In this document: positions 4,836-5,420 of the stretch, one piece after another
Numbering within the stretch: the stretch's first letter is position 1
Layout: every line of letters begins with the position of its first letter
Source: JBDNIO01 sp041688215
GTDB lineage: Bacteria > Pseudomonadota > Gammaproteobacteria > Nevskiales > Salinisphaeraceae
Length of the DNA: 5,420 nucleotides
NCBI GenBank assembly: GCA_041688215.1
Contig: JBDNIO010000052.1
Span: 1 to 5,420 of the forward strand
Direction: 5' to 3'
Notes under the pieces: model-generated
What the model was told of the DNA's origin: nothing
The model's input: only the letters and a program-made list of their open reading frames with translations
Databases searched by the model: none
Translations under genes and position numbers: made by a program

Positions 4836-5381
4836 ATGACGGTAGATAACGAGAATCTGATCTGGATTGATCTGGAAATGACCGGATTGGTGCCTGAAAG
4901 AGATCGTATTATCGAGATTGCAACCATAATAACCGACAAGAACCTGAATACCCTGGCCGAGGGCCCGGTTCTGGCAATACATCAGAACGAGGCCGCACTT
5001 GCCGCGATGGATGGGTGGAATACCCGTCAACACAATAGGTCCGGCCTGGTCAATCGGATCAGGGAAAGCACGGTCGACGAAGTCCAGGCGCAGCGTCAAA
5101 CGTTGGAATTTCTGAAGCAGTATGTGCCTGCACAAACTTCACCGATGTGCGGCAACAGTATTTGCCAGGATCGGCGATTTTTAGCGCTGTACATGCCGGA
5201 ACTCGAGGCGTTTTTTCATTATCGTCATGTCGATGTGAGTACATTCAAGGAATTGGCCAAACGCTGGGCGCCGCATGTGGCAACGGGGTTTAGCAAGCAA
5301 GGCTCGCACTTGGCGCTGGATGATATCCGTGATTCAATTCGGGAACTGCAATATTACCGCGAGCGATTTATCCGGATTTAA
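4836..5381 (+). CDS. orn: Oligoribonuclease (3'-5' exoribonuclease, DEDDh family)
   Basis: Orn hydrolyses RNA di- to pentanucleotides to mononucleotides, the last step of RNA decay. It also degrades pGpG, the intermediate of cyclic di-GMP breakdown, and is essential in many proteobacteria. The 181-aa protein equals the E. coli enzyme in length. It has all five DEDDh metal-binding or catalytic residues: D12 and E14 in WIDLEMTGL, D112 in CGNSICQDRRFL, H158 in KQGSHLALDD, and D163. The C-terminal YYRERFIRI is typical. The ATG at 4836 gives the standard N-terminus; GGGA at 4825-4828 lies 7 nt upstream and a second AGGG abuts the start at 4831-4834. It is transcribed divergently from the dehydratase-rsgA pair. 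The 103 nt between the mobile-like element and the start should hold its promoter, but I see no hexamer pair good enough to call. After the stop, 39 nt remain with no recognisable feature. Confidence 0.97.
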   Translation: MTVDNENLIWIDLEMTGLVPERDRIIEIATIITDKNLNTLAEGPVLAIHQNEAALAAMDGWNTRQHNRSGLVNRIRESTVDEVQAQRQTLEFLKQYVPAQTSPMCGNSICQDRRFLALYMPELEAFFHYRHVDVSTFKELAKRWAPHVATGFSKQGSHLALDDIRDSIRELQYYRERFIRI

Positions 5382-5420
5382 CTAGGGTGCTCTTCCAAAC
5401 TAATATTGCCGTATGCAGAG

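Overview
The window looks like a core housekeeping stretch of a proteobacterial chromosome. It is moderately GC-rich and all of its recognisable proteins are closely proteobacterial. The order SRP RNA, dnaX, ybaB, recR, followed by rsgA with a pterin dehydratase and orn, fits Beta- or Gammaproteobacteria. A repeat matching the neisserial dRS3 pattern makes a betaproteobacterium (Nitrosomonadales-like) my preferred guess, but this is inference and not proven.

Layout. Positions 1-190 hold no protein gene. They contain a short tRNA-Ser-like 3' end, a perfect 16-bp stem-loop, and a chain of small hairpins that ends in a second copy of the tRNA-like 3' end. The 4.5S/SRP RNA gene (ffs) follows at about 255-369. 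Positions 370-545 are a non-coding spacer full of GTGAGGC-type heptamers and inverted repeats that reach to within 5 nt of the dnaX start. Next come dnaX (546-2147), ybaB (2188-2514) and recR (2536-3132) on the + strand, very likely one operon for replication and recombinational repair. A palindromic dRS3-like repeat (3166-3242) lies between recR and the convergent gene rsgA. On the - strand, a 4a-hydroxytetrahydrobiopterin dehydratase gene (4210-4545) overlaps rsgA (3282-4217), forming a two-gene operon. A non-autonomous, hairpin-rich element of about 159 bp (4574-4732) sits between that operon and the divergent gene orn (4836-5381).

How the genes work together. DnaX loads the sliding clamp and organises the replicative polymerase. 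YbaB is a nucleoid-associated DNA-binding protein. RecR acts with RecF/RecO to load RecA at gaps. RsgA is a GTPase that checks 30S subunit maturation. Orn degrades the shortest RNA oligonucleotides, including pGpG from c-di-GMP turnover. The dehydratase recycles a pterin cofactor and has no evident functional tie to RsgA.

I found no convincing new multi-gene system. The points most worth a second look are the tRNA-end-mimicking hairpin array at 61-186, a four-unit pentapeptide expansion next to the G3 motif of RsgA, the inverted repeats before dnaX, and the mobile-looking element directly abutting the start of the dehydratase-rsgA operon.
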